This document shows, in pieces, positions 45,260 through 54,752 of a DNA stretch of 63,733 bases. Both the position numbers and the translations under genes were made by a program. Each line of letters begins with the position of its first letter. The stretch's first letter is position 1. The stretch spans positions 1 to 63,733 of the forward strand of contig JAEYJO010000068.1 of NCBI GenBank assembly GCA_023408815.1, read 5' to 3'. Origin of the DNA: Bacillota bacterium (GTDB lineage Bacteria > Bacillota > Clostridia > Lachnospirales > Lachnospiraceae). The notes under the pieces were generated by a model. The model was not told where the DNA came from. It did no database searches and worked only from the letters and a program-made list of their open reading frames with translations.

Positions 45260-45802
45260 ATGAGAATCGGAATGGGTTACGACGTTCATAAATTAATAGA
45301 AAACCGTCCCTTAATTATAGGAGGGGTTGACATCCCTTATGAAAAAGGACTCCTTGGGCATTCGGACGCAGATGTCCTTACACATGCCGTTATGGATGCC
45401 CTGCTGGGCGCCGCTTCTTTAGGCGATATAGGTAAGCTGTTTCCTGATACAGACCCGGCTTATGAAGGTGCCTCATCCATAAAACTGCTGGAAGAGGTAG
45501 GAAAGCAGCTGGAAGAAAACTGCTTTTTAATAGAGAATATCGACGCGACCATCATCGCACAGGCTCCGAAGATGCGTCCATATATCGACACCATGAGGGC
45601 GAATATCGCGCATGCGCTCGGTATTGAGATTGAGCAGGTCAATGTGAAGGCTACGACAGAAGAAGGCTTAGGCTTTACAGGGACCGGAGAAGGAATTTCT
45701 TCACAAGCGATCTGCCTGCTCACAAGCCCTATGAACTATTACACACAGGATATGGCCTCCCAAGATAAATGCGCAGGATGCGGCGGCTGCCCCCACCGGT
45801 AA
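45260..45802 (+). CDS. ispF: 2-C-methyl-D-erythritol 2,4-cyclodiphosphate synthase with Cys-rich tail
   Basis: IspF forms the cyclic diphosphate intermediate of the MEP isoprenoid pathway. The Zn ligands are visible in GMGYDVHKL (Asp8, His10) and GHSDADVLTHAVMDALLGA (His42), and the CDP-binding part in KATTEEGLGFTGTGEGI. The core ends near residue 157. A tail of about 20 residues follows with CAGCGGCPHR at the very C-terminus, which is not part of the usual enzyme. ATG 45260 gives 180 aa with AAAGGA upstream. It is not next to ispD. Confidence 0.94.
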   Translation: MRIGMGYDVHKLIENRPLIIGGVDIPYEKGLLGHSDADVLTHAVMDALLGAASLGDIGKLFPDTDPAYEGASSIKLLEEVGKQLEENCFLIENIDATIIAQAPKMRPYIDTMRANIAHALGIEIEQVNVKATTEEGLGFTGTGEGISSQAICLLTSPMNYYTQDMASQDKCAGCGGCPHR

Positions 45803-45827
45803 GTTTAGAAGGAGCATGATCAGAAAT

Positions 45828-47069
45828 ATGATAAAAGAACTAAAGGGAAAAGAATGCCTTGCGCTCAGAGCTTTGTGGGAGAGGGTATTTTCCGAAGATT
45901 CCCGTAAATTTACAGACTATTATTTTGAAGAAAAGGCAGAGCGAAACCGGGCCTTCGTACGATACCCCGACATGGACGAGTCAGAAGAGCCGGCAGCGAT
46001 GGATTTAAAAAGTGAAACTCCGGCTGCAATGCTTTACTTGTCGCCTTATGCCATGGAAATGCGGATGGGAGATACCTTCACTTCATTGGAAATAAATTAT
46101 ATCGTTGGGGTGGCTACGGAGGAGAAATACCGCCATAGGGGGTATATGAGAGAACTGCTGAAGGCTTCCATGGATTATATGTATGAGAAGAAACAGCCCT
46201 TTGCTTTTTTGATGCCTGCCAGTCCGAAAATTTACGAGCCTTTCCAGTTCGTCTATATTTACGATAAAAAGAAATATAAAGTGAGGGTATTAGATCGTCA
46301 GGAAACGATAAAAGACGCGTCTTCCGACAATTCGCTAAGACCTTGGGAAATATCAGTTTTGCAGAGGCGTGAGATTCCTCAATTGTTGGATTATGCAAAC
46401 TCGCATTTGAAGGAAAACTACGACGTATTCATGCGCAGAGACGAGGCTTATTACGATACGCTGATCAAGGAGCTGGAAGTGCAAAATGGAGTCATATATC
46501 TGCTGCGAGAACCGGAAAGCAAAGCAGTATCTCACTCGCAGGAACTGCAGACCAAAGACAGAGACGGCAAAATAAGCGGGTATTTTCTATATACACAGGA
46601 AGGACAGGAAACGGATATTCAGGAGGCTCTGTTCGATGACGATGATTTCTGCAAAAAGAGCAGTTTCCTGGTGGAAGCGGAAGATAGACCGATCATCATG
46701 GCAAGAATCATAAACGTGAAGTCAATGCTGTCCTTGCTAAGAAAAAAAACGTCCGATGCTTGCAGGGAAGAGAATGGCGGAGGGGAAATTATGTTAATCA
46801 TTCGGATTGATGACCCGATGCTGGAAGAAAACAACGGCATATGGGAATGTTCTGTGGGACACGGAGAAGCCAATGTACAGAAACGCCAGGATGCCGGAGC
46901 AGAAGTCTCCTGCTCTACAACGATCGATCGACTGACTTCATGGATATTCGGTTATCTCCCGCCCGAGGAATGTTTTGATTTGCCGCAGGGTGAGGAAAAA
47001 GATATGGAATTATGTAAACTAAAGGCTGTAAGATTATTTTCCCGTGTATTTATTAATGAGATTGTATAG
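45828..47069 (+). CDS. Eis-type GNAT acetyltransferase
   Basis: This 413-aa protein has an N-terminal GNAT domain with the acetyl-CoA loop in VGVATEEKYRHRGYMRELLKAS (about residues 89-110), a second acetyltransferase-like part, and a C-terminal SCP2-like domain, the Eis layout. Such enzymes acetylate amines on small molecules or peptides; the substrate here is unknown. ATG 45828 is chosen because AAGGAG (45809-45814) is too close to 45816, although the spacing to 45828 is long. It follows ispF by 25 bp and probably shares its transcript. Confidence 0.82.
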   Translation: MIKELKGKECLALRALWERVFSEDSRKFTDYYFEEKAERNRAFVRYPDMDESEEPAAMDLKSETPAAMLYLSPYAMEMRMGDTFTSLEINYIVGVATEEKYRHRGYMRELLKASMDYMYEKKQPFAFLMPASPKIYEPFQFVYIYDKKKYKVRVLDRQETIKDASSDNSLRPWEISVLQRREIPQLLDYANSHLKENYDVFMRRDEAYYDTLIKELEVQNGVIYLLREPESKAVSHSQELQTKDRDGKISGYFLYTQEGQETDIQEALFDDDDFCKKSSFLVEAEDRPIIMARIINVKSMLSLLRKKTSDACREENGGGEIMLIIRIDDPMLEENNGIWECSVGHGEANVQKRQDAGAEVSCSTTIDRLTSWIFGYLPPEECFDLPQGEEKDMELCKLKAVRLFSRVFINEIV

Positions 47070-47114
47070 AATACGGGTATCGAAAGAGCTTGCATTATAA
47101 AAGAAAGGCATGAT

Positions 47115-48413
47115 ATGGAAGACGAAATATTTAAACCGGAGCCTCAGGAATGGGAAAAGGCTCTGTTAGTAGGATTAGATACTGGTGAGGATGAGAACTT
47201 CGACCGTTCCATGGCAGAGCTTGGAGAGCTCGCAAAGGCTTGTTATATGGCCGTGGCGGGGGTAGTGACGCAGAAGATGGAAGCAGTGAATAAGGCTCAT
47301 TATATTGGAACCGGTAAGGTGCAGGAGGTCAAGGAATATGCGAAAGCCTTGGAGGTGGATATCGTTATTTTCGATGATTCGTTAACACCCTCCCAGCTTC
47401 GCAACCTTCAAAAGGAACTGGAGAAGCCGGTGCTGGACAGAACAACTCTGATTCTGGACATTTTTTCCAAAAGGGCGAAGACGAGAGAGGCTAAACTGCA
47501 GGTGGAGACGGCAAGGCTGCAATATCTTTTGTCCCGCTTGGTGGGAATGCATGAGGCCTTGACGAGGCAGGGCGGTGCCAGCGGCAGTATGAGCAGCAAG
47601 GGTGCCGGTGAGAAGAAGCTGGAACTGGACAGAAGGAAAATCGAGAAGCGTCTCGTGGAGCTCAGAAGGGAGCTGGAAGAGGTTTCCAAAGAAAGGGAAG
47701 TCCAGAGCAAGCGCAGATTGTCGGCGAGAATTCCCAAGGTTTCTCTGGTAGGATATACCAACGCCGGAAAGTCTACCCTGATGAATGCTATGATAGAGCA
47801 GTATTTGCAGGACGAGGAGAAGAAGGTTCTGGAAAAAGATATGCTGTTTGCCACGCTGGATACCACTGTAAGAAATATCAATACGGGAAATAACAAGGAA
47901 TTTCTTCTGTCCGATACGGTAGGTTTTATCCACAAGCTGCCGCACGGACTGGTAAAGGCCTTCCGTTCTACCTTGGAGGAGGTCAAGAACGCAGATTTGC
48001 TTTTATACGTCATCGATTATTCGGATAAGGATTACAAGCAGCAGATAAAGGTAACGGAAGAGACCTTGCAAGAGATCGGCGCTGTGAATATTCCCGTCAT
48101 TTATATTTATAATAAGGCCGATTTATGCAGTATGGATTCCTTGCCCAAACGGGTAGGAGATAATAAAATCTACATGTCGGCAAAGAGCGGGCAAGGACTT
48201 TTAGAACTGACTGAGATGATCTTGCAGGTTGTTTATGCGGACTATGTGCCGGCTGAGTTTTTAATTCCTTATGATAAGGGACAGCTTGTATCATATTTCA
48301 TGGAAAATGCGCAGGTATTCGAGCAGGAATATCTGGAAACGGGCATTCGCTTAAGCGTCAGCTGCCATGCTGCCGATGCCCGCAAATATGGGCAGTACGT
48401 AAAAATGTATTGA
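47115..48413 (+). CDS. hflX: Ribosome-associated GTPase HflX
   Basis: This 432-aa GTPase splits and rescues stalled ribosomes. It has the HflX N-domain (GTGKVQEVKEYAK; FDDSLTPSQLRNL), the glycine-rich RQGGASGSMSSKGAGEKKLELDRR segment in two parts, and G motifs GYTNAGKST (G1), DTVGF (G3) and NKAD (G4). Length is normal. GAAAGG precedes the ATG. The next promoter overlaps its stop codon. Confidence 0.94.
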   Translation: MEDEIFKPEPQEWEKALLVGLDTGEDENFDRSMAELGELAKACYMAVAGVVTQKMEAVNKAHYIGTGKVQEVKEYAKALEVDIVIFDDSLTPSQLRNLQKELEKPVLDRTTLILDIFSKRAKTREAKLQVETARLQYLLSRLVGMHEALTRQGGASGSMSSKGAGEKKLELDRRKIEKRLVELRRELEEVSKEREVQSKRRLSARIPKVSLVGYTNAGKSTLMNAMIEQYLQDEEKKVLEKDMLFATLDTTVRNINTGNNKEFLLSDTVGFIHKLPHGLVKAFRSTLEEVKNADLLLYVIDYSDKDYKQQIKVTEETLQEIGAVNIPVIYIYNKADLCSMDSLPKRVGDNKIYMSAKSGQGLLELTEMILQVVYADYVPAEFLIPYDKGQLVSYFMENAQVFEQEYLETGIRLSVSCHAADARKYGQYVKMY

Positions 48414-48438
48414 CAAATACAGGGTTTTTGCATATGCT
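48410..48438 (+). promoter_or_regulatory. Promoter of the cysteine T-box operon
   Basis: A perfect TTGACA (48410-48415) overlaps the hflX stop; after 17 bp follows TATGCT (48433-48438). Confidence 0.7.
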
Positions 48439-48439
48439 G

Positions 48440-48730
48440 AAATAAGAATTATGCTTCGTCTTAATAAGATAAAGGCTTCGAACAAAAAGAGTAAGTTATC
48501 TGACGATGCCAGAGAGGGAATGTCATCGGCTGAAAGCAGTCCCGATACGAAGATAACCCAAGTGCATTTGTGAGCTGATCCGGAGAAAGAAGAATTTCGA
48601 GTATCCGGGTACGGAAAAGCACGTTACGCTACACAAGGGAAAGATGATTTTTGATCGTCTTTAATTAGAGTGGAACCGCGGATAACTTCGTCTCTTATAA
48701 TTTATATTCTTAGGAGGACGAAGTTTTTTT
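48440..48730 (+). promoter_or_regulatory. T-box leader, probably cysteine-specific
   Basis: The leader contains the T-box core GAGTGGAACCGCGG at 48668-48681. The terminator stem follows: AACTTCGTC (48684-48692) with GACGAAGTT (48717-48725), then T5. A Cys codon TGC at 48563-48565 is a good candidate specifier. Uncharged tRNA-Cys would pair with both sites and favour the antiterminator, which turns on cysE and cysS when cysteine is short. T-box identity is sure; the exact specifier is inferred from the genes downstream. Confidence 0.88.
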
Positions 48731-48746
48731 GATATGGAGGAATGAT

Positions 48747-49436
48747 ATGGGGTTTCTAAAAAGAGTGCGGGAAGAAATTGCCGTAATCAGAGAACGTGAC
48801 CCGGCAATTCATAGTTCAATGGAGGTTTTTTTATATCCCAGCTTCAAGGTAATGCTTCATTACAGGCTGGCGCACAAATTGTATTTAAAAAAACATTATT
48901 TTCTTGCCAGATGGGTATCCCAGCGAGGTGTTCGTAAGACGGGAATCGAGATTCATCCGGGAGCGCAGATTGGAAAAGGCTTTTTCATTGACCACGGACA
49001 CGGAGTTATCATCGGAGAGACGACGATTATCGGTGATAATGTGACGCTGTATCAGGGAGTTACGCTGGGAGGCACCGGAAAAGAATGCGGGAAGAGACAT
49101 CCCACCGTAGGAAATAATGTAATGATAAGCGCCGGAGCCAAGGTGTTAGGCTCCTTTAAAATTGGAGATAATTCTAAAATAGGTGCGGGCAGTGTGGTTT
49201 TGGAGGAGGTTCCTGCAGGCTCTACGGTAGTAGGCGTTCCGGGGCGGGTGGTGAAGAGAAACAATCAGGCGCTGCCACAGGAAGAGATGGACCAGATCAA
49301 TCTTCCGGATCCGGTAAAAGAGGATATAGCCGGTTTACAGCGTGAGAACAGCGAGCTGGCAAACCGCATATTAGAGCTGGAGGCTTCTATGAGAGAGATG
49401 AGACGGCAAATGCGTACAGAACAGGAAAAATCATAA
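48747..49436 (+). CDS. cysE: Serine O-acetyltransferase
   Basis: This 229-aa CysE makes O-acetylserine for cysteine synthesis. It has the N-terminal helical part and a left-handed beta-helix with hexapeptide repeats (EIHPGAQIGKGFFIDHGHGVIIGE in part; TLYQGVTLGGTGKE; VVGVPGRVVKR), plus a C-terminal coiled coil. ATG 48747 has GGAGG 6 nt upstream. A longer frame from TTG 48729 overlaps the T-box terminator and is rejected. It leads the T-box operon. Confidence 0.94.
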   Translation: MGFLKRVREEIAVIRERDPAIHSSMEVFLYPSFKVMLHYRLAHKLYLKKHYFLARWVSQRGVRKTGIEIHPGAQIGKGFFIDHGHGVIIGETTIIGDNVTLYQGVTLGGTGKECGKRHPTVGNNVMISAGAKVLGSFKIGDNSKIGAGSVVLEEVPAGSTVVGVPGRVVKRNNQALPQEEMDQINLPDPVKEDIAGLQRENSELANRILELEASMREMRRQMRTEQEKS

Positions 49437-49481
49437 TTAAAAGAAAAATGTTTTATGAGTAAATGAGAAAGGTTAAGAGAA

Positions 49482-50891
49482 ATGAAAATTTATAATACGT
49501 TATCCAAGAAAAAAGAAGAATTCGTTCCGATAGAACCTGGAAAAGTAAAGATGTATGTCTGCGGACCCACCGTCTACAACTTGATTCATATCGGCAACGC
49601 AAGGCCGATGATCGTGTTTGATACCGTTAGACGTTATATGGAACATAAAGGTTATGAAGTGAATTTCGTTTCCAATTTCACCGATGTGGATGACAAAATT
49701 ATTAAAAAGGCTTTGGATGAGGGGGTGGAAGCTGCGGTAATTTCCGAAAGGTATATTGCGGAATGTAAGAAGGATATGACAGCGATGAACGTAAGACCGG
49801 CCACCACACATCCTCTTGCGACCAACGAAATCGATGGTATGCTGGAAATGATAGCAAGTCTGATCGAAAAGGGCTTCGCATATAAGGCCGCGGATGGTAC
49901 CGTGTATTTTAAAACTCGTAAATTCAAGGAATACGGAAAACTCTCCCATAAGAATCTGGACGATTTGCAGGGCGGAAACCGTTCGCTGCTCGTGTCGGGG
50001 GAGGATCAGAAAGAGGATCCCCTGGATTTCGTTCTCTGGAAGCCGAAGAAGAATAACGAGCCTTACTGGGTGTCGCCTTGGTGCAATGGACGTCCCGGCT
50101 GGCATATCGAATGTTCGGTGATGAGTAAGAAATACCTGGGAGATGAAATCGACATCCATGCAGGCGGCGAGGATCTTGTTTTTCCTCATCATGAAAATGA
50201 AATCGCACAGTCCGAGGCTGCGAACGGCAAGACCTTTGCCAGATATTGGATGCACAATGCCTTTCTCAATATTGACAATAGAAAGATGTCCAAATCCGCG
50301 GGTAATTTCTTTTCGGTAAGAGATATTGCCGAGAAATATGACTTGCAGGTGCTGCGATTCTTCATGCTGTCCGCGCATTACAGAAGCCCGCTGAATTTCA
50401 GTGCGGATTTGATGAATGCGGCGAAGAGCGGATATGAGAGAATCGTGACCAGCGTAAGCAACCTAAGCTATTTGCTGGACAATGCGTCTGCGGAACCTAT
50501 GCGCGCGGAGGAGAAGGAACTGCAAAAGGTGGCTGAGGGCTTCGTATGGAAGTTCGATGAGGCGATGGACGATGACTTCAATACGGCGGATGCGATTTCC
50601 ATTATTTTCGAGCTGGTAAAATTCATCAATACCAACGTAAGTGCATCGAATACAGCGGAATTTATAAAGGCGCTTAAGGATGAAATTATAAAGCTGTCCG
50701 ATATCTGCGGCCTTATCGTGGAGAAGAATGAAGAGCTTCCGAGTGCTGATATTGAAAAGCTCATCGAGGAGAGGCAGACGGCAAGAAAAGAAAAGAACTT
50801 TGCGAGAGCGGATGAAATCCGCGTCGAATTGTTAAATAAGGGTATTGTTCTGGAAGATACTCGCGAAGGTGTTAAATGGAAGAGAGTTTAA
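49482..50891 (+). CDS. cysS: Cysteinyl-tRNA synthetase
   Basis: This 469-aa class I synthetase charges tRNA-Cys. The zinc/active-site Cys and the HIGH motif are seen in YVCGPTVYNLIHIGNARP, further Zn ligands in WHIECSVM and HHENEIAQSE, and KMSKS as KMSKSAGN. It lies 45 bp behind cysE under the cysteine T-box, so synthesis and charging of cysteine are co-regulated. The stop overlaps the mrnC start. Confidence 0.96.
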   Translation: MKIYNTLSKKKEEFVPIEPGKVKMYVCGPTVYNLIHIGNARPMIVFDTVRRYMEHKGYEVNFVSNFTDVDDKIIKKALDEGVEAAVISERYIAECKKDMTAMNVRPATTHPLATNEIDGMLEMIASLIEKGFAYKAADGTVYFKTRKFKEYGKLSHKNLDDLQGGNRSLLVSGEDQKEDPLDFVLWKPKKNNEPYWVSPWCNGRPGWHIECSVMSKKYLGDEIDIHAGGEDLVFPHHENEIAQSEAANGKTFARYWMHNAFLNIDNRKMSKSAGNFFSVRDIAEKYDLQVLRFFMLSAHYRSPLNFSADLMNAAKSGYERIVTSVSNLSYLLDNASAEPMRAEEKELQKVAEGFVWKFDEAMDDDFNTADAISIIFELVKFINTNVSASNTAEFIKALKDEIIKLSDICGLIVEKNEELPSADIEKLIEERQTARKEKNFARADEIRVELLNKGIVLEDTREGVKWKRV

Positions 50892-51310
50892 TTGTAAAAC
50901 TAAAAAGGGAATTTAACTGTAAAGAGGTGGATATTAAGGAATATTCGCCTCTTGCGCTTGCTTATATCGGAGATAGTATTTATGATATCATTGTAAGGAC
51001 GGTTGTGGTAGAGCGAGGTAACCGTTCGGCCAACAATCTGCATAAGATGGCGGTAAAATACGTGAATGCTGCTACGCAGGCGGCCATGGGGGATGTCTTG
51101 CAGGAGGATCTGACCGAGGAAGAACTGGCAGTATACAGACGGGGCAGAAATGCTAAGTCGTATACGAAGGCGAAGAATGCCACACTGAACGATTATCGAA
51201 AAGCGACGGGAGTGGAGGCTCTTCTCGGCTATCTCTATCTGCAGGATAACATGGACCGGATAATTGAACTGGTAAAGCTGGGTTTACATAAGATAAACAC
51301 TGAGCTATAA
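50876..51310 (+). CDS. mrnC: Mini-ribonuclease 3
   Basis: This 144-aa protein is an RNase III catalytic domain without the dsRNA-binding domain; it matures 23S rRNA ends. The RNase III signature appears as SPLALAYIGDSIYDIIVR, and the second acidic site in KATGVEALLGYLYL. Its position directly after cysS, with a 16-bp overlap, is the conserved Firmicutes order. Confidence 0.93.
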   Translation: MEESLIVKLKREFNCKEVDIKEYSPLALAYIGDSIYDIIVRTVVVERGNRSANNLHKMAVKYVNAATQAAMGDVLQEDLTEEELAVYRRGRNAKSYTKAKNATLNDYRKATGVEALLGYLYLQDNMDRIIELVKLGLHKINTEL

Positions 51311-51493
51311 ATATAATGACAAATAGTTACTATAAATATGACCGTATTTATCTCTGTAGATATTATGCTATAATAAATATGAATATTTGTTTAAGAAAAG
51401 CTTAATTTTCCCAAAAGCTGTGGATGTTCGGAAAAGATAAGAGATATAATTAAATTAGGTTTATATAACCGGATGAGGCAGGATATTTGAAAT

Positions 51494-52234
51494 ATGAGAT
51501 ACGAGGAATTTACCATTGAAGGAAGAAATGCAGTCATAGAGGCATTCCGATGCGGAAAACCGATAGATAAAATATTTATACTGGACGGATGTCAGGACGG
51601 GCCTATTATGACGATAAAAAGAGAGGCGAAAAAGCAGAATGCTATCGTTAAGTTCGTAACGAGAGACAGGTTGGATCAGATGTCGGAGACCGGCAAACAC
51701 CAAGGGGTCATCGCGTACGCTGCCGCATACGAATATGCGGAAGTGGAGGACATCCTGAAAGCGGCAGAGAAAAAGGGAGAGCCTCCTTTTATTTTCCTGC
51801 TGGATAATATCGAGGACCCGCACAATCTGGGGGCGATTATCAGGACGGCGAATCTGGCAGGTGCTCATGGCGTCATTATCCCGAAGAACCGGGCAGCCGG
51901 ACTTACGGCTACGGTGGCACGCACCTCGGCAGGAGCGCTGAATTATACGCCGGTGGCGAAGGTGACCAACCTGACCAAGACGATAGAAGATCTGAAGAAG
52001 CTTGGATTATGGTTTGTCTGTGCGGACATGGAGGGCACCTCTATGTATAAGCTGGATTTGAAGGGCCCCATCGGCCTTGTGATAGGAAATGAAGGAGAAG
52101 GCGTAGGCAGACTGGTAAGAGAAAAGTGCGATTTCATAGCGTCCATTCCCATGAGGGGTGACATCGATTCCTTGAATGCATCGGTGGCGGCAGGAGTTCT
52201 CGCTTATGAAATAGTCAGACAGCGGATGATCTAA
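51494..52234 (+). CDS. rlmB: 23S rRNA (guanosine-2'-O-)-methyltransferase RlmB-like
   Basis: This 246-aa SpoU-family methyltransferase has an N-terminal L30e-like substrate-binding part (IEGRNAVIEAFRCGKPIDKIF) and the C-terminal SPOUT knot with motifs LDNIEDPHNLGAIIRTA, IGNEGEGVGRLV and IPMRGDIDSLNASVAAGVLAYE in part. It methylates ribose 2'-O in rRNA; RlmB and TrmH activities cannot be told apart here. The neighbourhood after mrnC is conserved. The 183-bp gap before it is AT-rich and may hold its promoter. Confidence 0.92.
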   Translation: MRYEEFTIEGRNAVIEAFRCGKPIDKIFILDGCQDGPIMTIKREAKKQNAIVKFVTRDRLDQMSETGKHQGVIAYAAAYEYAEVEDILKAAEKKGEPPFIFLLDNIEDPHNLGAIIRTANLAGAHGVIIPKNRAAGLTATVARTSAGALNYTPVAKVTNLTKTIEDLKKLGLWFVCADMEGTSMYKLDLKGPIGLVIGNEGEGVGRLVREKCDFIASIPMRGDIDSLNASVAAGVLAYEIVRQRMI

Positions 52235-52280
52235 TAATTGCAGGCTGCATACGTTGTAAAAAAATAAGTAGGGGTAATTT

Positions 52281-54047
52281 ATGAAAAGGGATTCGTATCG
52301 TATTCAGAAAATTTTATTTTGGATTATGGCCATATTGGCTGTAATCCTCGCTGCATTGTTGATTCACAAGGGCTATACTTTGTATAAAGAAAGAATACAT
52401 CAGGAAGAGCTGGATGTGAGAAATCAGGAAGTGCAGTCGGAAATAGACGATATGCAGACGCAGATCAAGGAGCTGTCCGAGGACGGTGAAGCATTACAGA
52501 AATTCTTGGATGAAAAAATAAATAACGCGGGCGGACAAAGCCAACCGGCTAAGGAACCGCCTGTGCAGGAAGCAATGTCGGATTCCGTAGTAACGGATGG
52601 GCAGCCGACAGAAGAAGTATCGGATCAGGGACAGTCAGTAACGGAAAATGGACAGCCTGCGGATGAATCGTACGGCGGGGACGCTGCAATTATAATAGAT
52701 GTACCTGAAAAGGCCAGACCACAGGAGAATGATTCATCAACCGGCGTTTCAGTCAATGATGCAGCTTTGCCGGAAACGCAAGAGGTCAATCCGACGGAAA
52801 CCATATCGGGAAATACGCCGGCAGAGGCCCCTCAGGAAACCGTATCGGGAAATGATATAACGACAGACGGCGGGCAAGAGACCATATCAGGAAATGCGGT
52901 GGTGGATGGTCAGGTGATTCCATTCCAGCATGAAGAAACGGAGACTACTTTAGAGGAAAAAAGAAATATTCGTGCCTCCTATCTGGAAACCATGATGGTA
53001 AATGGGGAGGATAAGGCGGTGATTTCCAATGGAACGATTGATTTTTCAGGTATGAAGATCGCTTGTCTGGGAGACAGCCTTACGGCGGGCGACAATATGA
53101 AGGATATTGAAAATTATCAGAAATACGCTTATCCGTCTGTGTTGAAAAGCATATTGAATGCGGAAGAGGTTTATAATTTAGGAATTGGCGGTTCCTCTTA
53201 CGGACGTTACTGGGACGAGGCTTTTGTTGACCGCTATGAAGAGATTCCGGAGGATTCGGATATTATTCTCGTTATGGGAGGTACTAACGACGGATTTTCA
53301 GCTTCAATTGACGAGTTAGGAAATATAAATGAACGGAAGCCGCGGACGTTTTACGGCGACGTGGATGAACTGATGAGAGGATTAAAAGGGAATTATCCTG
53401 ATGCCAAGATTATATTCGCTACTCCTTTGCCTAACATTTTACATGATTACTTGATGAGTCAGAGAGACTATCTCCTTCCGCAGAACTTGTTTGTGAATGC
53501 GGTCAAGGAGTTGGCGGCGGAATATGGCATCGATGTGATTGACCTATATAATTCCAATATTCTCGATACTCATGACTCTCAGATTATTTCCTCTTATATG
53601 CCGGACGGAGTACATGGTAATCCGGCGGGTTATCAGATTCTTGCGGAGCACTTTGCAAGTGAGGTTATTCATATTATGGAAAACGATGCTCTGCTCGGTA
53701 CTGTCAGCGGGAATTCCCCTGAGGGTGAGACAGTCAGCGGCAACGGAACCGAATCGGCAGTGAGCGGCAATGAAGTGTCCGGAAATACCGTGAATACAGA
53801 GATTCAGGGGAACGAAGAAGTGATTACCGGGGAAGAACCCTTAAGTGCGGAAGAATTACGGCTGATAGAAGAAAATAATAAAAAGGCAGCGGACAGCGCC
53901 GTAATCGTCACCACGCCGCCGGCACAAAGCGAGACATCCACACCCCAAGGGTCTGCTCCTGTTTCGAGCGATGCAGACAGTACAAATAAGAAACAGGAAA
54001 CGAAAAATAGTTATGAATACGGTGGCGAAGCGATTATTATTAATTAA
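52281..54047 (+). CDS. Membrane-anchored SGNH/GDSL hydrolase with SGN repeats
   Basis: This 588-aa protein has one TM helix (about residues 10-34), a coiled-coil stalk to about 75, then a Thr/Glu/Gln-rich linker with repeats ending in (T/I/V)SGN near 172-205. The esterase domain (about 255-465) has GDSLTAG (Ser nucleophile), GIGGSSYG, GGTNDG and DGVHGNPAG (Asp/His). A second SGN-repeat tail follows (about 472-505). The motif YGG(D/E)A before a run of Ile occurs in the linker and at the C-terminus. It probably deacylates a cell-wall or surface glycan outside the cell. It is an addition between rlmB and sigH. Confidence 0.85.
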   Translation: MKRDSYRIQKILFWIMAILAVILAALLIHKGYTLYKERIHQEELDVRNQEVQSEIDDMQTQIKELSEDGEALQKFLDEKINNAGGQSQPAKEPPVQEAMSDSVVTDGQPTEEVSDQGQSVTENGQPADESYGGDAAIIIDVPEKARPQENDSSTGVSVNDAALPETQEVNPTETISGNTPAEAPQETVSGNDITTDGGQETISGNAVVDGQVIPFQHEETETTLEEKRNIRASYLETMMVNGEDKAVISNGTIDFSGMKIACLGDSLTAGDNMKDIENYQKYAYPSVLKSILNAEEVYNLGIGGSSYGRYWDEAFVDRYEEIPEDSDIILVMGGTNDGFSASIDELGNINERKPRTFYGDVDELMRGLKGNYPDAKIIFATPLPNILHDYLMSQRDYLLPQNLFVNAVKELAAEYGIDVIDLYNSNILDTHDSQIISSYMPDGVHGNPAGYQILAEHFASEVIHIMENDALLGTVSGNSPEGETVSGNGTESAVSGNEVSGNTVNTEIQGNEEVITGEEPLSAEELRLIEENNKKAADSAVIVTTPPAQSETSTPQGSAPVSSDADSTNKKQETKNSYEYGGEAIIIN

Positions 54048-54104
54048 TAAATCTTTCGCCAACGATCAGATTGCAAGCAGCTTGTTATAATAGGAGGGTA
54101 TATG

Positions 54105-54722
54105 ATGGATTCCTATGAACAAAATAGCGATGAAGAATTGATTTTACGTCTGAGAGACGGTGAAGAGAATATTACCGATTATATCATGGATAAGTACAAA
54201 AATCTGGTAAAAAGCAAGGCGAAATCCATGTATATCCTGGGTGCCGACGGCGAAGACCTGATTCAGGAAGGAATGATAGGGCTGTTCAAGGCGATACGGG
54301 ACTATGACAGCGGAAGAGATGCCAGCTTTTTTACCTTTGCGGATTTATGTATATCCAGACAGATGTACACGGCAGTGCAAGCATCGGTAAGGCAGAAGCA
54401 CGCTCCCTTAAACACCTATATTTCACTATACAGCAGTGTCAAATCGAAAGATGAACCGGGAAGCGAAGAGGCAGAGCTTTTAAACGTCCTTGCCTCAAAG
54501 GCAGAGCTTAGCCCTGAGGAAATGGTGATCGATAAGGAAAATGTGGAAAGTCTGGAAAAAACCATAGAAAGAGAGCTCAGCATTTTTGAAAAACAAGTAC
54601 TCGATCTCTATATTACCGGAATGAGTTACGTGCAGATAGCGAAGGTACTCGGAAAAGATGAAAAGTCTACGGACAATGCGCTGCAAAGAATTAAAGCTAA
54701 GCTGCGAAAGGCAATTCATTAG
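54105..54722 (+). CDS. sigH: RNA polymerase sigma factor SigH (sigma-30)
   Basis: This 205-aa sigma-70 family factor has region 2 (GADGEDLIQEGMIGLFKAIRDYD and FFTFADLCISRQMYTAVQ in part) and region 4 (FEKQVLDLYITGMSYVQIAKVLGKDEKSTDNALQRIKAKL in part). Its position after cysE-cysS-mrnC-rlmB matches the conserved place of sigH/spo0H, the transition-state and early sporulation sigma factor. ATG 54105 has AGGAGGG 6 nt upstream, better than ATG 54102. Micropeptide genes begin 100 bp later. Confidence 0.92.
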   Translation: MDSYEQNSDEELILRLRDGEENITDYIMDKYKNLVKSKAKSMYILGADGEDLIQEGMIGLFKAIRDYDSGRDASFFTFADLCISRQMYTAVQASVRQKHAPLNTYISLYSSVKSKDEPGSEEAELLNVLASKAELSPEEMVIDKENVESLEKTIERELSIFEKQVLDLYITGMSYVQIAKVLGKDEKSTDNALQRIKAKLRKAIH

Positions 54723-54752
54723 TGTTATTACCATTTATCTCCTATTGTATAA

